The notes below the pieces were generated by a model. That model worked only from the letters and a program-made list of their open reading frames with translations, made no database searches and had not been told where the DNA came from. DNA of 64,000 nucleotides, from the NCBI RefSeq assembly GCF_013307435.2, contig NZ_CP102845.1, positions 1,054,001-1,118,000 of the forward strand, written 5' to 3'. Within the stretch, counting starts at the first letter, position 1. Each line of letters starts with the position of its first letter. The stretch comes from Microvirga terrae (GTDB lineage: Bacteria; Pseudomonadota; Alphaproteobacteria; Rhizobiales; Beijerinckiaceae). This document shows, one piece after another, positions 17,181-25,163 of the stretch. The translations under genes were made by a program, and so were the position numbers.

Positions 17181-17426
17181 TCAGTCGTCTTCCAGGTGGT
17201 AACTACGGCCCTGGATCGCATCAAAGCCCTTGGCGGTCAGTTCGACCGTCTCGGCGTCAGGGGTTATGAGAAAGCCTGCGTCCCTCAGCTCCGCGATGGC
17301 CACCGCGACCGCGGGGTCCGTGCCGAAGCGGTAATCGAGCGTGGTAATCATGATCCGGGCACCGGGCCGCCGGTGGGTCTCGCGAAACAGGTCCAGGATC
17401 TCGCAGGCGATCTCGCTGAGGTGCAT
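17181..17426 (-). CDS. Small predicted winged-helix-like protein, paralogue of 7448-7705
   Basis: The 81-residue product starts MHLSEIACEILDLFRETHRR and continues GARIMITTLDYRFGTDPAVA, then LRDAGFLITPDAETVELTAK. It is the sister of the protein at 7448-7705 (well over half of residues identical by eye). The spacing of helices followed by a possible wing suggests nucleic-acid binding, an inference. It lies immediately upstream of the clp gene on the same strand, with about 225 bases between, and could belong to that transcription unit. No family name known to me. Confidence 0.65.
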   Translation of the reverse strand: MHLSEIACEILDLFRETHRRPGARIMITTLDYRFGTDPAVAVAIAELRDAGFLITPDAETVELTAKGFDAIQGRSYHLEDD

Positions 17427-17464
17427 TCGTCCGAATCCTTCTGGCTATGGTCACGGACAACGTG

Positions 17465-17737
17465 TCAGCCATTATCTGGCTCCGCTTGGTTCAGGGACCG
17501 TATCCGCGAGGAAAGGCCCAAGTCTGTCCCGTCCGCGAGTTGGGCCGCCTCCTCAAGGGCATGGTTCCAGACCGCCCGTGCCTCCCTCGTGCGGCGAAGA
17601 AGGGCTGAGACGTCGACAGGGCCGGGATGCGTCCCGGTCCATGCTGGCGGATCGATGGCGGGGAACGACTCCAGGCTGGCTTCGTCCGCCGGGTCGCTGT
17701 CATCGGGTTTCGGTTCGTTGGTTTGCATGGTGCTCAC
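17465..17737 (-). CDS. Small acidic protein with SFPAIDPPAWT motif (90 aa)
   Basis: The N-terminal half is an acidic stretch (NEPKPDDSDPADEASLESFP) leading into SFPAIDPPAWTGTHPGP, a motif recurring in many short hypothetical proteins of proteobacteria (usually SFPASDPPAWT). The C-terminal half is helical (LLRRTREARAVWNHALEEAA). No enzyme signature; probably cytoplasmic. It lies between the paralogue above and the divergent Hsp20 gene. A Met at residue 4 is an alternative start. Confidence 0.65.
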   Translation of the reverse strand: MSTMQTNEPKPDDSDPADEASLESFPAIDPPAWTGTHPGPVDVSALLRRTREARAVWNHALEEAAQLADGTDLGLSSRIRSLNQAEPDNG

Positions 17738-18025
17738 CTTTCAATCCGCTGTCAGCTCTGCCGGGACAGAACCGACACCATCTCTCATCGACCGGTCCAG
17801 CCGTGTTGAGCCCTGATGCTGCACCGGTTGACCTTCAGGGCGAACGCCTCCATCGGAAGCGTGCCCGTGGTATCGATTTGGATTGATGCGTTTCGCAATC
17901 AAGAACCAAATGGGCTGCCGATGCATTGACGAAGCTGCATGCTCCAATCGGTCTTGTCCCCGGAGCGTCCGCGACCCTGACGCGGATGAACAGACCCCGG
18001 GTCCGGACCACAAGCTAAGGTATGC

Positions 18026-18430
18026 GTGGCCATGCGAGATCCGGCAGACTGGATGCTCTCGGAAGCAATTGAGGCGCTTGCCCGTGCCGAGCGCCTGCAC
18101 CGACAGATGTTCCAACCGCCTTCGGCGATGCGCCGCGCAGCTTGGGAGCCCCCCATTGATGTGCTTGAGACCGAGCAGGAAGTTCTCATCCTCATTGCTC
18201 TGCCCGGCGTGGCGCCGGACCAGGTCGAGACGGTGATCGAGGACGGAACCCTCGTGGTCGCCGGCCGCCGCGTTCTGCCGCCGCAACTGCGCACCGCCGT
18301 GATCCACCGGCTGGAGCTGCCGCAGGGCCGGTTCGAGCGGCGCATCCCGCTGCCGCCAGGTCGGTATGACGCCGTCCGGCGTGCCGCCGGAGACGGATGT
18401 CTGGTTATCAGCCTCCGCAAAGCGCTTTGA
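18026..18430 (+). CDS. Small heat shock protein, Hsp20/alpha-crystallin family
   Basis: A 134-residue chaperone with an N-terminal amphipathic arm (DWMLSEAIEALARAERLHRQ) and an alpha-crystallin domain from about residue 40. The domain shows PPIDVLETEQEVLILIALPG, TLVVAGRR and LPQGRFERRIPLPPGRYDA, the usual Hsp20 beta strands. The canonical A-x-x-x-n-G-v-L reads ....GDGCLVISL. sHsps bind unfolding proteins without ATP and hand them to disaggregases. Only 12 bases separate it from lon, so the two are an operon, which fits a stress-induced quality-control unit. Start is GTG at 18026 (AAGG upstream) or ATG two codons later. Confidence 0.9.
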   Translation: MAMRDPADWMLSEAIEALARAERLHRQMFQPPSAMRRAAWEPPIDVLETEQEVLILIALPGVAPDQVETVIEDGTLVVAGRRVLPPQLRTAVIHRLELPQGRFERRIPLPPGRYDAVRRAAGDGCLVISLRKAL

Positions 18431-18442
18431 GGAGCATCCGTC

Positions 18443-20854
18443 ATGATCGTCTCACATGATATTCCGCGCGCGGCCGAGGACGGCACAAGCCCTGGTTCGG
18501 ACAACTCCGCGAAGGCTCTTCCGCCGGATGGCCTTCTCATCGTACCCGTGCGCAACACGGTCCTGTTCCCAGGAACAGTGTTCCCCATTGCGCTCGGCCG
18601 TGAGCGCTCCATCGCCGCGGCCCAGCAGGCGGTGAGGGAGGAGCGTCAGATCGGCCTCCTGATGCAGCGGGACGCGGAGCAGGCCGACCCGGCCGCGGTT
18701 GATTTGCACAGAACCGGCACCGTCGCCAACATCCTGCGCTATGTGAATGCGCCTGACGGCACGCACCATGTCGTCCTCCAGGGCGAGCAGCGCTTCCGGG
18801 TCACCGAGTTCGTGAAGGAGCGGCCGTTCATCGTGGCGCGGGTTCTGCCGATTGAGGAGCCGGGAATCCTAACACCGGACATTGAGGCCCGCTTTCTTCA
18901 CCTCCGGCAGCAGGCACTTGAGGCGCTGCAGCTCCTACCGCAGGTGCCACAGGAGCTTGTTGGAACTGTGCAGGCCGCCGCGACGCCTGGGACTTTGGCA
19001 GACCTCGTTGCGGCTTATCTCGATGTCGGTGCTGACCAGAAGCAGGAGCTTCTGGAAACCATTGATCTCACCGCGCGGCTCGATAAGGTCTCCCGCCTGC
19101 TGGCCGAACGGATCGAGGTCCTGCGCCTGACGCAGGAGATCGGCCGTCAGACCCGGGCCACCTTGGACGAACGCCAGCGCGAGGTAATCCTGCGCGAGCA
19201 GATGGCGGCGATTCAGCGCCAGCTGGGCGAAGGCGACGGGCGCGCCCAGGAGGTTCAGGAACTCACCGAGAAGATTGCGAAAGCCGCCATGCCGCCGGAG
19301 GTTGAGGAGCAGGCCCGCCGCGAGCTGCACCGCTATGAGCGCATGCCGGAGGGCGCCATGGAGGCCGGGATGATCCGGACCTACCTCGATTGGCTCGTCG
19401 AACTGCCTTGGGCCCTGCCCGAGGAGAAACCCATCGATATCGTGGAGGCGCGCCGCATTCTCGACGAGGACCATTTCGGGCTTGAGAAGATCAAGCAGCG
19501 CATCATCGAATATCTCGCCGTGCGCAAGCTCGCCCCGAACGGCAAGGCGCCGATCCTGTGCTTTGCTGGCCCGCCCGGCGTCGGCAAGACGTCCCTTGGG
19601 CAGTCGATTGCCCGCGCCATGGGGCGGCCCTTCATGCGGGTTAGCCTCGGCGGCGTCCACGACGAGGCGGAGATCCGCGGCCACAGGCGCACCTATGTGG
19701 GCGCTTTGCCGGGCAACATCATCCAGGCGATCAGGAAGGCTGGCGCACGCGATTGCGTGATGATGCTGGACGAAATCGACAAGATGGGACGCGGCGTCCA
19801 GGGGGATCCCTCCGCGGCCATGCTGGAGGTGCTCGATCCTGAGCAGAACGCCACCTTCCGCGACAACTATCTGGGCGTTCCGTTCGACCTCTCGCGCGTG
19901 GTGTTCATCGCCACCGCCAACATGCTCGACACCATTCCGGGTCCCCTGCGCGACCGCATGGAGATCATCACCCTGGCTGGCTACACTGAGGACGAGAAGC
20001 TTCAGATTGCCCGGCGCTACTTGGTTCGGCGGCAGCTGGAGGCGAACGGACTTAAGGCCGAGCAGGCCGAGACCAGCGACGAGGCCTTGCGCCGGATCAT
20101 CCGGGATTACACCCGCGAGGCCGGCGTCCGGAACCTGGAGCGCGAGATCGGCCGGGCCCTGCGCCACGCTGCCGTGCGGATCGCCGAGGGCAGCGCCGAG
20201 CACGTGCGCATCGACGCCGGGGATCTCGCCGCAATCCTCGGTCCGGTCCGCTTTGAGGACGAGGTGGCGATGCGTACCAGCGTGCCAGGGGTCGCCACAG
20301 GATTGGCGTGGACTCCGGTGGGCGGCGACATCCTGTTTATTGAGGCCAGCCGTGCTCCAGGCAAGGGCGGCCTTATTCTCACGGGGCAGCTCGGCGATGT
20401 CATGCGTGAGAGCGCACAGGCGGCGATGACCCTGGTGAAGAGCCGCGCCGCTTCATTCGGCATCGATCCCGCCCTGTTCGGGAAGAGCGACGTCCACATC
20501 CACGTTCCCGCGGGAGCCACTCCGAAGGATGGCCCAAGTGCGGGCGTGGCCATGTTCACGGCGCTGGTCTCGCTTCTGACGGGCCGAACGGTGCGCAGCG
20601 ACACGGCCATGACGGGGGAGATCAGCCTGCGCGGGCTTGTCCTGCCGGTGGGCGGGATCAAGGAAAAGGTCACGGCGGCCGCGCGGGCGGGGCTCACCCG
20701 GGTGATGCTGCCGTCCCGCAATCGGCGCGACTTCGAGGACATCCCCGAGGATACGCGGGCCCGGCTTGAATTCATTTGGCTGGAGCGGGTCGACGAAGCC
20801 ATCGCGTCTGCCCTGGAGGACAAGCCGACGAATGTGCCGGATGCTGCCGAGTAG
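18443..20854 (+). CDS. lon: ATP-dependent protease Lon
   Basis: An 803-residue LonA protease. The LonN substrate-recognition domain (LLIVPVRNTVLFPGTVFPIA) spans about 25-215. A coiled region follows, then the AAA+ module with GPPGVGKTSLGQSIARAMGR and VMMLDEIDKMGRG. The C-terminal protease domain contains the catalytic Ser in KDGPSAGVAMFTAL and the catalytic Lys in GGIKEKVTAAARAG. It degrades damaged and regulatory proteins. The length and all catalytic residues are normal. Its place directly behind an Hsp20 gene in an island suggests it is an accessory, stress-linked copy; alphaproteobacteria normally carry another lon next to clpX, outside this window. Confidence 0.95.
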   Translation: MIVSHDIPRAAEDGTSPGSDNSAKALPPDGLLIVPVRNTVLFPGTVFPIALGRERSIAAAQQAVREERQIGLLMQRDAEQADPAAVDLHRTGTVANILRYVNAPDGTHHVVLQGEQRFRVTEFVKERPFIVARVLPIEEPGILTPDIEARFLHLRQQALEALQLLPQVPQELVGTVQAAATPGTLADLVAAYLDVGADQKQELLETIDLTARLDKVSRLLAERIEVLRLTQEIGRQTRATLDERQREVILREQMAAIQRQLGEGDGRAQEVQELTEKIAKAAMPPEVEEQARRELHRYERMPEGAMEAGMIRTYLDWLVELPWALPEEKPIDIVEARRILDEDHFGLEKIKQRIIEYLAVRKLAPNGKAPILCFAGPPGVGKTSLGQSIARAMGRPFMRVSLGGVHDEAEIRGHRRTYVGALPGNIIQAIRKAGARDCVMMLDEIDKMGRGVQGDPSAAMLEVLDPEQNATFRDNYLGVPFDLSRVVFIATANMLDTIPGPLRDRMEIITLAGYTEDEKLQIARRYLVRRQLEANGLKAEQAETSDEALRRIIRDYTREAGVRNLEREIGRALRHAAVRIAEGSAEHVRIDAGDLAAILGPVRFEDEVAMRTSVPGVATGLAWTPVGGDILFIEASRAPGKGGLILTGQLGDVMRESAQAAMTLVKSRAASFGIDPALFGKSDVHIHVPAGATPKDGPSAGVAMFTALVSLLTGRTVRSDTAMTGEISLRGLVLPVGGIKEKVTAAARAGLTRVMLPSRNRRDFEDIPEDTRARLEFIWLERVDEAIASALEDKPTNVPDAAE

Positions 20855-20878
20855 CCGTGTCATGCCGGACATCAAGCC

Positions 20879-20907
20879 CCCTCCTGTGTTGACGCGCTTC
20901 AGGAGGG
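20879..20907 (+). terminator. Hairpin downstream of lon, possible terminator
   Basis: CCCTCCTG and CAGGAGGG form a perfect 8-bp stem around a 13-base loop, 25 bases after the lon stop codon. There is no T-run, so it is either a non-canonical terminator or an mRNA 3' stabiliser. Confidence 0.4.
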
Positions 20908-21398
20908 AGGCCACGCATGGCGAAAGCACGAAAGTTTTATTGTAGCCTGCTCCGATGATCGTTGCCTCAACGGGCGTGCCGACATCGACACCGTGATCCT
21001 GATCATGCGCCCGGGCCGGAAGGCTCAGGCCGTGAAGATCGCCGGGCCGTTGGCGTAGGTCAGCAATGCGGACCTCGTGCAAGCCGCAGCCCATTGGTCA
21101 TCACTTTCCGACGCAGGAGCAAAATAGCGGGACCTCAGGAAGTTTCGTAAGGTCTGGAACTGGCACACAGCGGACGAAGAGCAAATGTCTGAACGTGCGC
21201 GGGGAGCGGACCTTTATACCGCGGTCCTTTACGGCTGCCTTTGGGTCACACGCACACAATGGGACAACGGATCGGTTTCGAAATGAAGAGCACTGACGTT
21301 CATTCAAACCTTCAGTGGGAATGATCAGTTTTCAAAACTGCTAGCTGGCCTCGTGTATGTGTTCTGTGTTCTCAAGAGAAAACCGAATCAAGAGGTAG
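20908..21398. other. Non-coding stretch after lon
   Basis: Short open frames only. A 34-codon piece around 20958-21057 looks like a gene fragment but is not recognisable. Base composition becomes visibly richer in A+T toward 21390, where AAGAGGTAG provides the ribosome binding site of the next gene. Confidence 0.35.
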
Positions 21399-22013
21399 AT
21401 GGAGCGAGTGGCTATGGACGATGAGGATGAGATAGCCAAAGAGCTTCGGACCTACGTTGATCAACTTCGTCCATTCCAGGGCGCTCGATCAACCAAGAGG
21501 ATCCATCGGGATCGTGATGAACTTGATGATGTGGAACGAACGCTGACCGCTGCTGGGATCCAGTTCATTGACCTACGGCACAGAGGCAACCAGGACCCGC
21601 CCGATTGCGAGGCCATTATCCGAGGAGTCCGCTGCGGCATTGAGGTGACCGAATTAGTTCACGAACGGGCGTTGAGGGCTTCGATTAAGTCGATCAAGAC
21701 CAAGAAAGGTTTTATGCACCACCACGAGTGGACCCGTGAGGAGTTTCTAACTGAGCTTCGCGGGAGGATCGAAGAGAAGGACAATCCAACAGACCTCAAG
21801 GATGGTCCTTACAAGCGTTATTTCCTCGTGATCTGGACGGGCGAAATGCACCTCACCAAAGAAGCGATTCGGGATTTTCTAGAAGGGGTGAGCTTCGCAT
21901 GTTCTCTTATTACAGATGCTTTCATTGCACTTGATTACCACCCCGGTTCAGCGGACCGATATCCGGCCATACCTATCAGCATCGTGAAAAGAGCGGCCAA
22001 ACCTGAGCAGTAG
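21399..22013 (+). CDS. Hypothetical protein with possible PD-(D/E)xK nuclease-like core
   Basis: A 204-residue cytoplasmic protein in AT-richer DNA. The central segment FIDLRHRGNQDPPDCEAIIR followed by GVRCGIEVTELV has the spacing of a PD-(D/E)xK fold: a PD-like Asp on one strand and (D/E)-x-T/K on the next (IEVTE). Similar PD...GIEVTEL patterns occur in small defence- or mobile-element-linked proteins. The Lys is replaced by Thr, as in some divergent members, so activity cannot be assumed. C-terminal half: RYFLVIWTGEMHLTKEAIRD. No partner gene adjoins it. Start ATG follows AGAGGT. Assignment to the nuclease fold is tentative. Confidence 0.6.
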   Translation: MERVAMDDEDEIAKELRTYVDQLRPFQGARSTKRIHRDRDELDDVERTLTAAGIQFIDLRHRGNQDPPDCEAIIRGVRCGIEVTELVHERALRASIKSIKTKKGFMHHHEWTREEFLTELRGRIEEKDNPTDLKDGPYKRYFLVIWTGEMHLTKEAIRDFLEGVSFACSLITDAFIALDYHPGSADRYPAIPISIVKRAAKPEQ

Positions 22014-22607
22014 GTATTCAGTTCGCCTGTGACTGCTCTGGCGTCGATCGTCGAAGCACCCGCCTCCGAAACGTCGAGAACGCCAACTGGCAACCACAAC
22101 GACATCGTAAGTATCAAAACGAGCGGATCCAACGCCAAGCTTTAACTGGAAACCAGAGCTACGCTTCGCTGTTGGGGCCGCCTCGCGATGCATGCTGAGT
22201 TTCCTAGCTATTTCAGCGATTTGTGGGGGAGTTGTGGCGGAGAGGGGAGGTCCGAACTCCGACACAGTTGTCCGCAATTCGGACAGGATACGAGATTCAG
22301 AGATTCTGTCGCCAGTGAGGCGATCTCTAAGAACTAATCATTCTCGGAACTACTAAGAGCGGATGTCACATAATTTCACAGCGGCCAAGTAGAGGTTGCT
22401 TAGCATCAACTCTCTTGTTTGATCGCCATCGACAATGCAGACCCTCCTCCAGCAGCATGAGGTGCATTCCCGCCTATGGTTAACAAACCGAATGCAACTG
22501 AGGGTAGCTTATAATCGCCAGTCCGGTACAAATGTGGGCTGGATTGAGGGCTATTAATTTATAAAAGGGCTGAATTCTCAGATTTTCAGTTACTTACTCT
22601 GATAAAA
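22014..22607. other. AT-rich non-coding strip at the 3' side of tRNA-Ser
   Basis: About 590 bases with no credible gene, and clearly richer in A+T than the flanks, especially 22310-22607. It directly adjoins the 3' end of the tRNA-Ser gene, the usual side for integration of mobile elements. No integrase gene or second copy of the tRNA end was found in the window. Confidence 0.5.
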
Positions 22608-22697
22608 TGGCGGAGGGAGCGGGATTCGAACCCGCGATACGGTTTCCCGTATACACACTTTCCAGGCGTGCGCCTTCAACCACTCGGCCACCCCTCC
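22608..22697 (-). tRNA. tRNA-Ser (anticodon GGA)
   Basis: Read on the minus strand, the gene starts GGAGGGGTGGCCGAGTGG and ends with TCCCTCC, discriminator G and encoded CCA. The acceptor stem GGAGGGG/TCCCTCC pairs, the T arm GGGTTCGAATCCC is canonical, and the long variable arm (TACGGGAAACCGTA) is that of a class II tRNA. The anticodon loop reads CCTGGAAAG, giving GGA, which decodes UCC and UCU. It marks the border between the IS-rich left half and the core-genome right half of the window. Confidence 0.97.
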
Positions 22698-22907
22698 AGC
22701 ATGAGCCTCTTGAGGCTCCATGAACCGTCGAACTGCCCGCGTGCTGCGGGCCGGCCGGTTCTCCGCTTCTGTCTGCGGAGCGCCCGTGTATCGCCAAATC
22801 ATGGCAAAAGGCAAGTCCGAACTTGTCACAAATCAGCCGGAATCGCCTTTGCCATTGCGACAAAACGCTCTAGATAATTCCCTCTCTGTTCATAGAGGTA
22901 TCTTCCC

Positions 22908-23228
22908 TTGAAGTTCCTAGCGCGTAGCCTTGGCCTCCTGCTGATCGCAGCGGGATTTATCGGATTGGTGATCGATGGAACGCGATCGATCGTCAACAAT
23001 GCTGTATCGTTCGCTTCGATCGGAAAGGTCGGCGGCACTCTTTTCCCGAGCGGGATGGCCTCGCTCGAGGGTAGCATCGCCCAGCGTGGTTACCCCTGGC
23101 TGTGGGATCCGATCGCCACCTACGTCCTGCAGATGCCGGCCTCAGTGACGGGCTTCCTGGTCGGTGCGCTGCTGATGTGGCTCGGGCAGAAGCCCCTGGA
23201 GCCGATCGGCTACCTCGCAGGCCGCTAG
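22908..23228 (+). CDS. Small inner-membrane protein, unknown function (106 aa)
   Basis: A TTG start follows AGAGG and leads directly into MKFLARSLGLLLIAAGFIGL, a membrane helix or signal anchor. A second hydrophobic segment (PASVTGFLVGALLMWLGQKP) lies near the C-terminus, giving a two-helix protein with a loop of about 60 residues between. The loop carries a Trp-rich patch (GYPWLWDPIATYVL). No characterised family is recognised with confidence, although similar short two-helix proteins are conserved in Hyphomicrobiales. It is the first gene on the core side of the tRNA. Confidence 0.7.
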   Translation: MKFLARSLGLLLIAAGFIGLVIDGTRSIVNNAVSFASIGKVGGTLFPSGMASLEGSIAQRGYPWLWDPIATYVLQMPASVTGFLVGALLMWLGQKPLEPIGYLAGR

Positions 23229-23330
23229 AGCACCGGACCCAAGCGTCGATCCCACATGTGGGATCGACCCCGATGTCCCTTGTTTGATGAGCCCATCGCT
23301 CGGCGCGATAAAAGGGCTCACTTTTCACGG
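23229..23330. repeat. Intergenic palindromic element, family B (degenerate)
   Basis: Starts GAGCACCGGACCC like the other B copies but has diverged arms: CGATCCCACATGTGGGATCG forms a perfect inner palindrome. The second half (CGGCGCGATAAAAGG) is shortened. Compare 26490-26598, 46949-47079 and 63272-63380. Confidence 0.45.
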
Positions 23331-23404
23331 GAAGGTGACGGAACCGCCCCCTCCCGCGGGCACCCGGCAGTGATTACATAAGCGAGGTCACGCGAGGACC
23401 TCTC

Positions 23405-24064
23405 ATGTTCAGCTTCCGCAAACGACTCGACCTGCCGAACGCCGCCGAGGCTCTGCCCGGCCGGACCAGCCCGATTCCGACGGCTGAGCGGCACTTCATC
23501 AACGACCGCCCCCTTCAGCCGCCCTATCCCGACGGGATGGAGAAGGCCGTGTTCGGCCTCGGCTGCTTCTGGGGCGCGGAGCGCAAGTTCTGGCAGCTGG
23601 GTGACGGCGTCTGGATCACCGCTGCGGGCTACGCGGCCGGCACCACGCCGAACCCGACCTACGAGGAAGTGTGCTCGGGCCTCACCGGGCACAACGAGGT
23701 CGTCCTGGTGGTCTACGATCCGAAGGTGACCTCCTATGAGGCCCTGCTGAAGACCTTCTGGGAAAATCACGACCCGACTCAGGGCATGCGCCAGGGCAAC
23801 GACGTGGGTACCCAGTACCGCTCCGGGATCTATGTGTTCGACGAGGATCAGAAGAAGGCCGCAGAGGCGTCCAAGGCCGCTTACGGCGAGGCGCTCGCGG
23901 CCAAGGGCTACGGGCCGGTCACGACCGAGATTCTCGACGCGGGACCGTTCTACTTCGCCGAGGATTATCACCAGCAATACCTGGCCAAGAACCCGAACGG
24001 CTATTGCGGCCTGGGCGGCACCGGCGTCTCCTGCCAGATCGGCGTCGGCGTAGCGGCGGAATAG
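23405..24064 (+). CDS. msrA: Peptide methionine sulfoxide reductase A
   Basis: A 219-residue MsrA. The nucleophilic Cys is at about residue 54 in [10 protein letters not shown], within the conserved GCFWG signature. Family blocks [20 protein letters not shown] and [12 protein letters not shown] follow, and the C-terminus carries additional Cys residues ([11 protein letters not shown]) that can act as resolving cysteines. The enzyme reduces methionine-S-sulfoxide in proteins using thioredoxin. It has an N-terminal extension of about 45 residues common in alphaproteobacterial MsrA, with no signal peptide. It is followed by a strong hairpin terminator, so it is probably a single-gene transcription unit. 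Confidence 0.96.
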   Translation: MFSFRKRLDLPNAAEALPGRTSPIPTAERHFINDRPLQPPYPDGMEKAVFGLGCFWGAERKFWQLGDGVWITAAGYAAGTTPNPTYEEVCSGLTGHNEVVLVVYDPKVTSYEALLKTFWENHDPTQGMRQGNDVGTQYRSGIYVFDEDQKKAAEASKAAYGEALAAKGYGPVTTEILDAGPFYFAEDYHQQYLAKNPNGYCGLGGTGVSCQIGVGVAAE

Positions 24065-24096
24065 ACCCGGTCGTCCCGTTCTTAAGAAATGGCTGT

Positions 24097-24130
24097 GAAA
24101 GGCTCGCATCGCGAAAGGTGCGAGCCTTTC
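24097..24130. terminator. Bidirectional terminator between msrA and mepA
   Basis: GAAAGGCTCGCA and TGCGAGCCTTTC form a perfect 12-bp stem with a 10-base loop. Runs of T or A flank the stem ends on both strands, so it can serve both convergent genes. Confidence 0.85.
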
Positions 24131-24145
24131 TGCTTCAGGGCCGTC

Positions 24146-25057
24146 TCAGGGCGCGTCAAGAACGGTACGGCACTCGTTCGGCAGTTGCGCCATGGTGAGC
24201 GGCGGCCGGGGCTTGCCGGGTTTGGGACGCAGCATCTGGGGCGTGAACCAGGCGGCGAGCTCCGCCCCGCAGCCCTCTCCGCCAGGAGGCGGATCCTGAT
24301 CGGAGCAGCCCGCTTCGCCGGCCGGGCAGGCGAGGCGGATGTGGAAATGGTAGTTGTGGCCCCAGATCGGCCGCACCTTGGTCAGCCAGGCGCGGTCCGC
24401 TCCCGCGTCCCGGCAGAGCGCCTTCTTGATGGCCGGATTCACGAAGACCCGGGCGACGCTTCTCTCCTGAGCGGCGGCACGGATCAGGGCCATGTGCTGC
24501 GGCGTCCATCGGGCCGGATCGACGTCGAGCAAGTCGTCGCGCACCACGTTGGTTGCGGACATCTCCTCCCGCTCCGCCCGCGAGAGGCGGCGGTTGGGCA
24601 TGGGCGTGAGCCAGATATCGGCATCGAGGCCGATCTGGTGCGAGGCATGGCCCGTGATCATCGGGCCGCCGCGCGGCTGCGAGATGTCTCCGACGAGAAG
24701 GCCCGGCCATCCGTTCACGCTTGGAAGCCGGGTGGCGAAGCGCTGCAGGAAGCCGATCATCTGCGGATGGCCCCAGTTGCGGTTTCGGGACAGGCGCATG
24801 ACCTGCCAATTGTCGCCGTCGACCGGGATCGCCGCCGCACCGGCCACGCACCCTCGCGCATAGCTGCCGATCGATCGCGAGCGAAGATCGGCCGGCGTGG
24901 CGCGTCGCCCGAAGAGTTCCTTTGCGGCGAGCTTGGGATCGCCGGGATCGGCGAGCGGCGGCAGCGGCTTCGGGTCGAGGGTGCCCTTGTCCTGCGCGGC
25001 GGCGGAGCCGCCGACCAGAAGGGCGAGCGCGATGGCGAGGGAGCGAATCGGAATCAT
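24146..25057 (-). CDS. mepA: Penicillin-insensitive murein endopeptidase
   Basis: A 303-residue periplasmic LAS-family metallopeptidase. A signal peptide (MIPIRSLAIALALLVGGSAA, cleavage after AAAQ) precedes the mature enzyme. Zinc ligands are visible in GHASHQIGLDADIW and in WGHNYHFHIRL. Additional conserved features are GSYARGC early on, and Cys residues in the C-terminal part (LACPAGEAGCSD) that can form disulfides in the periplasm. MepA cleaves the D-alanyl-meso-diaminopimelyl cross-links of peptidoglycan and supports cell-wall turnover. Length is typical. It converges on msrA across a shared terminator. Confidence 0.95.
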   Translation of the reverse strand: MIPIRSLAIALALLVGGSAAAQDKGTLDPKPLPPLADPGDPKLAAKELFGRRATPADLRSRSIGSYARGCVAGAAAIPVDGDNWQVMRLSRNRNWGHPQMIGFLQRFATRLPSVNGWPGLLVGDISQPRGGPMITGHASHQIGLDADIWLTPMPNRRLSRAEREEMSATNVVRDDLLDVDPARWTPQHMALIRAAAQERSVARVFVNPAIKKALCRDAGADRAWLTKVRPIWGHNYHFHIRLACPAGEAGCSDQDPPPGGEGCGAELAAWFTPQMLRPKPGKPRPPLTMAQLPNECRTVLDAP

Positions 25058-25163
25058 GGAGCAAGGCTAGCCTGCAACCATTCCGTTCGGAACGTGCGGG
25101 AAGCGGCCATGTTGTCGCTCTCGGCAGAAAGGGCCGGATCGGGGATCCGGCCCTCACGCATCA

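Noticed and set aside
21948..22277. 109-residue minus-strand frame next to the tRNA border
   Set aside because: No ribosome binding site, no motif, and partly antisense to the nuclease-like gene; probably chance.
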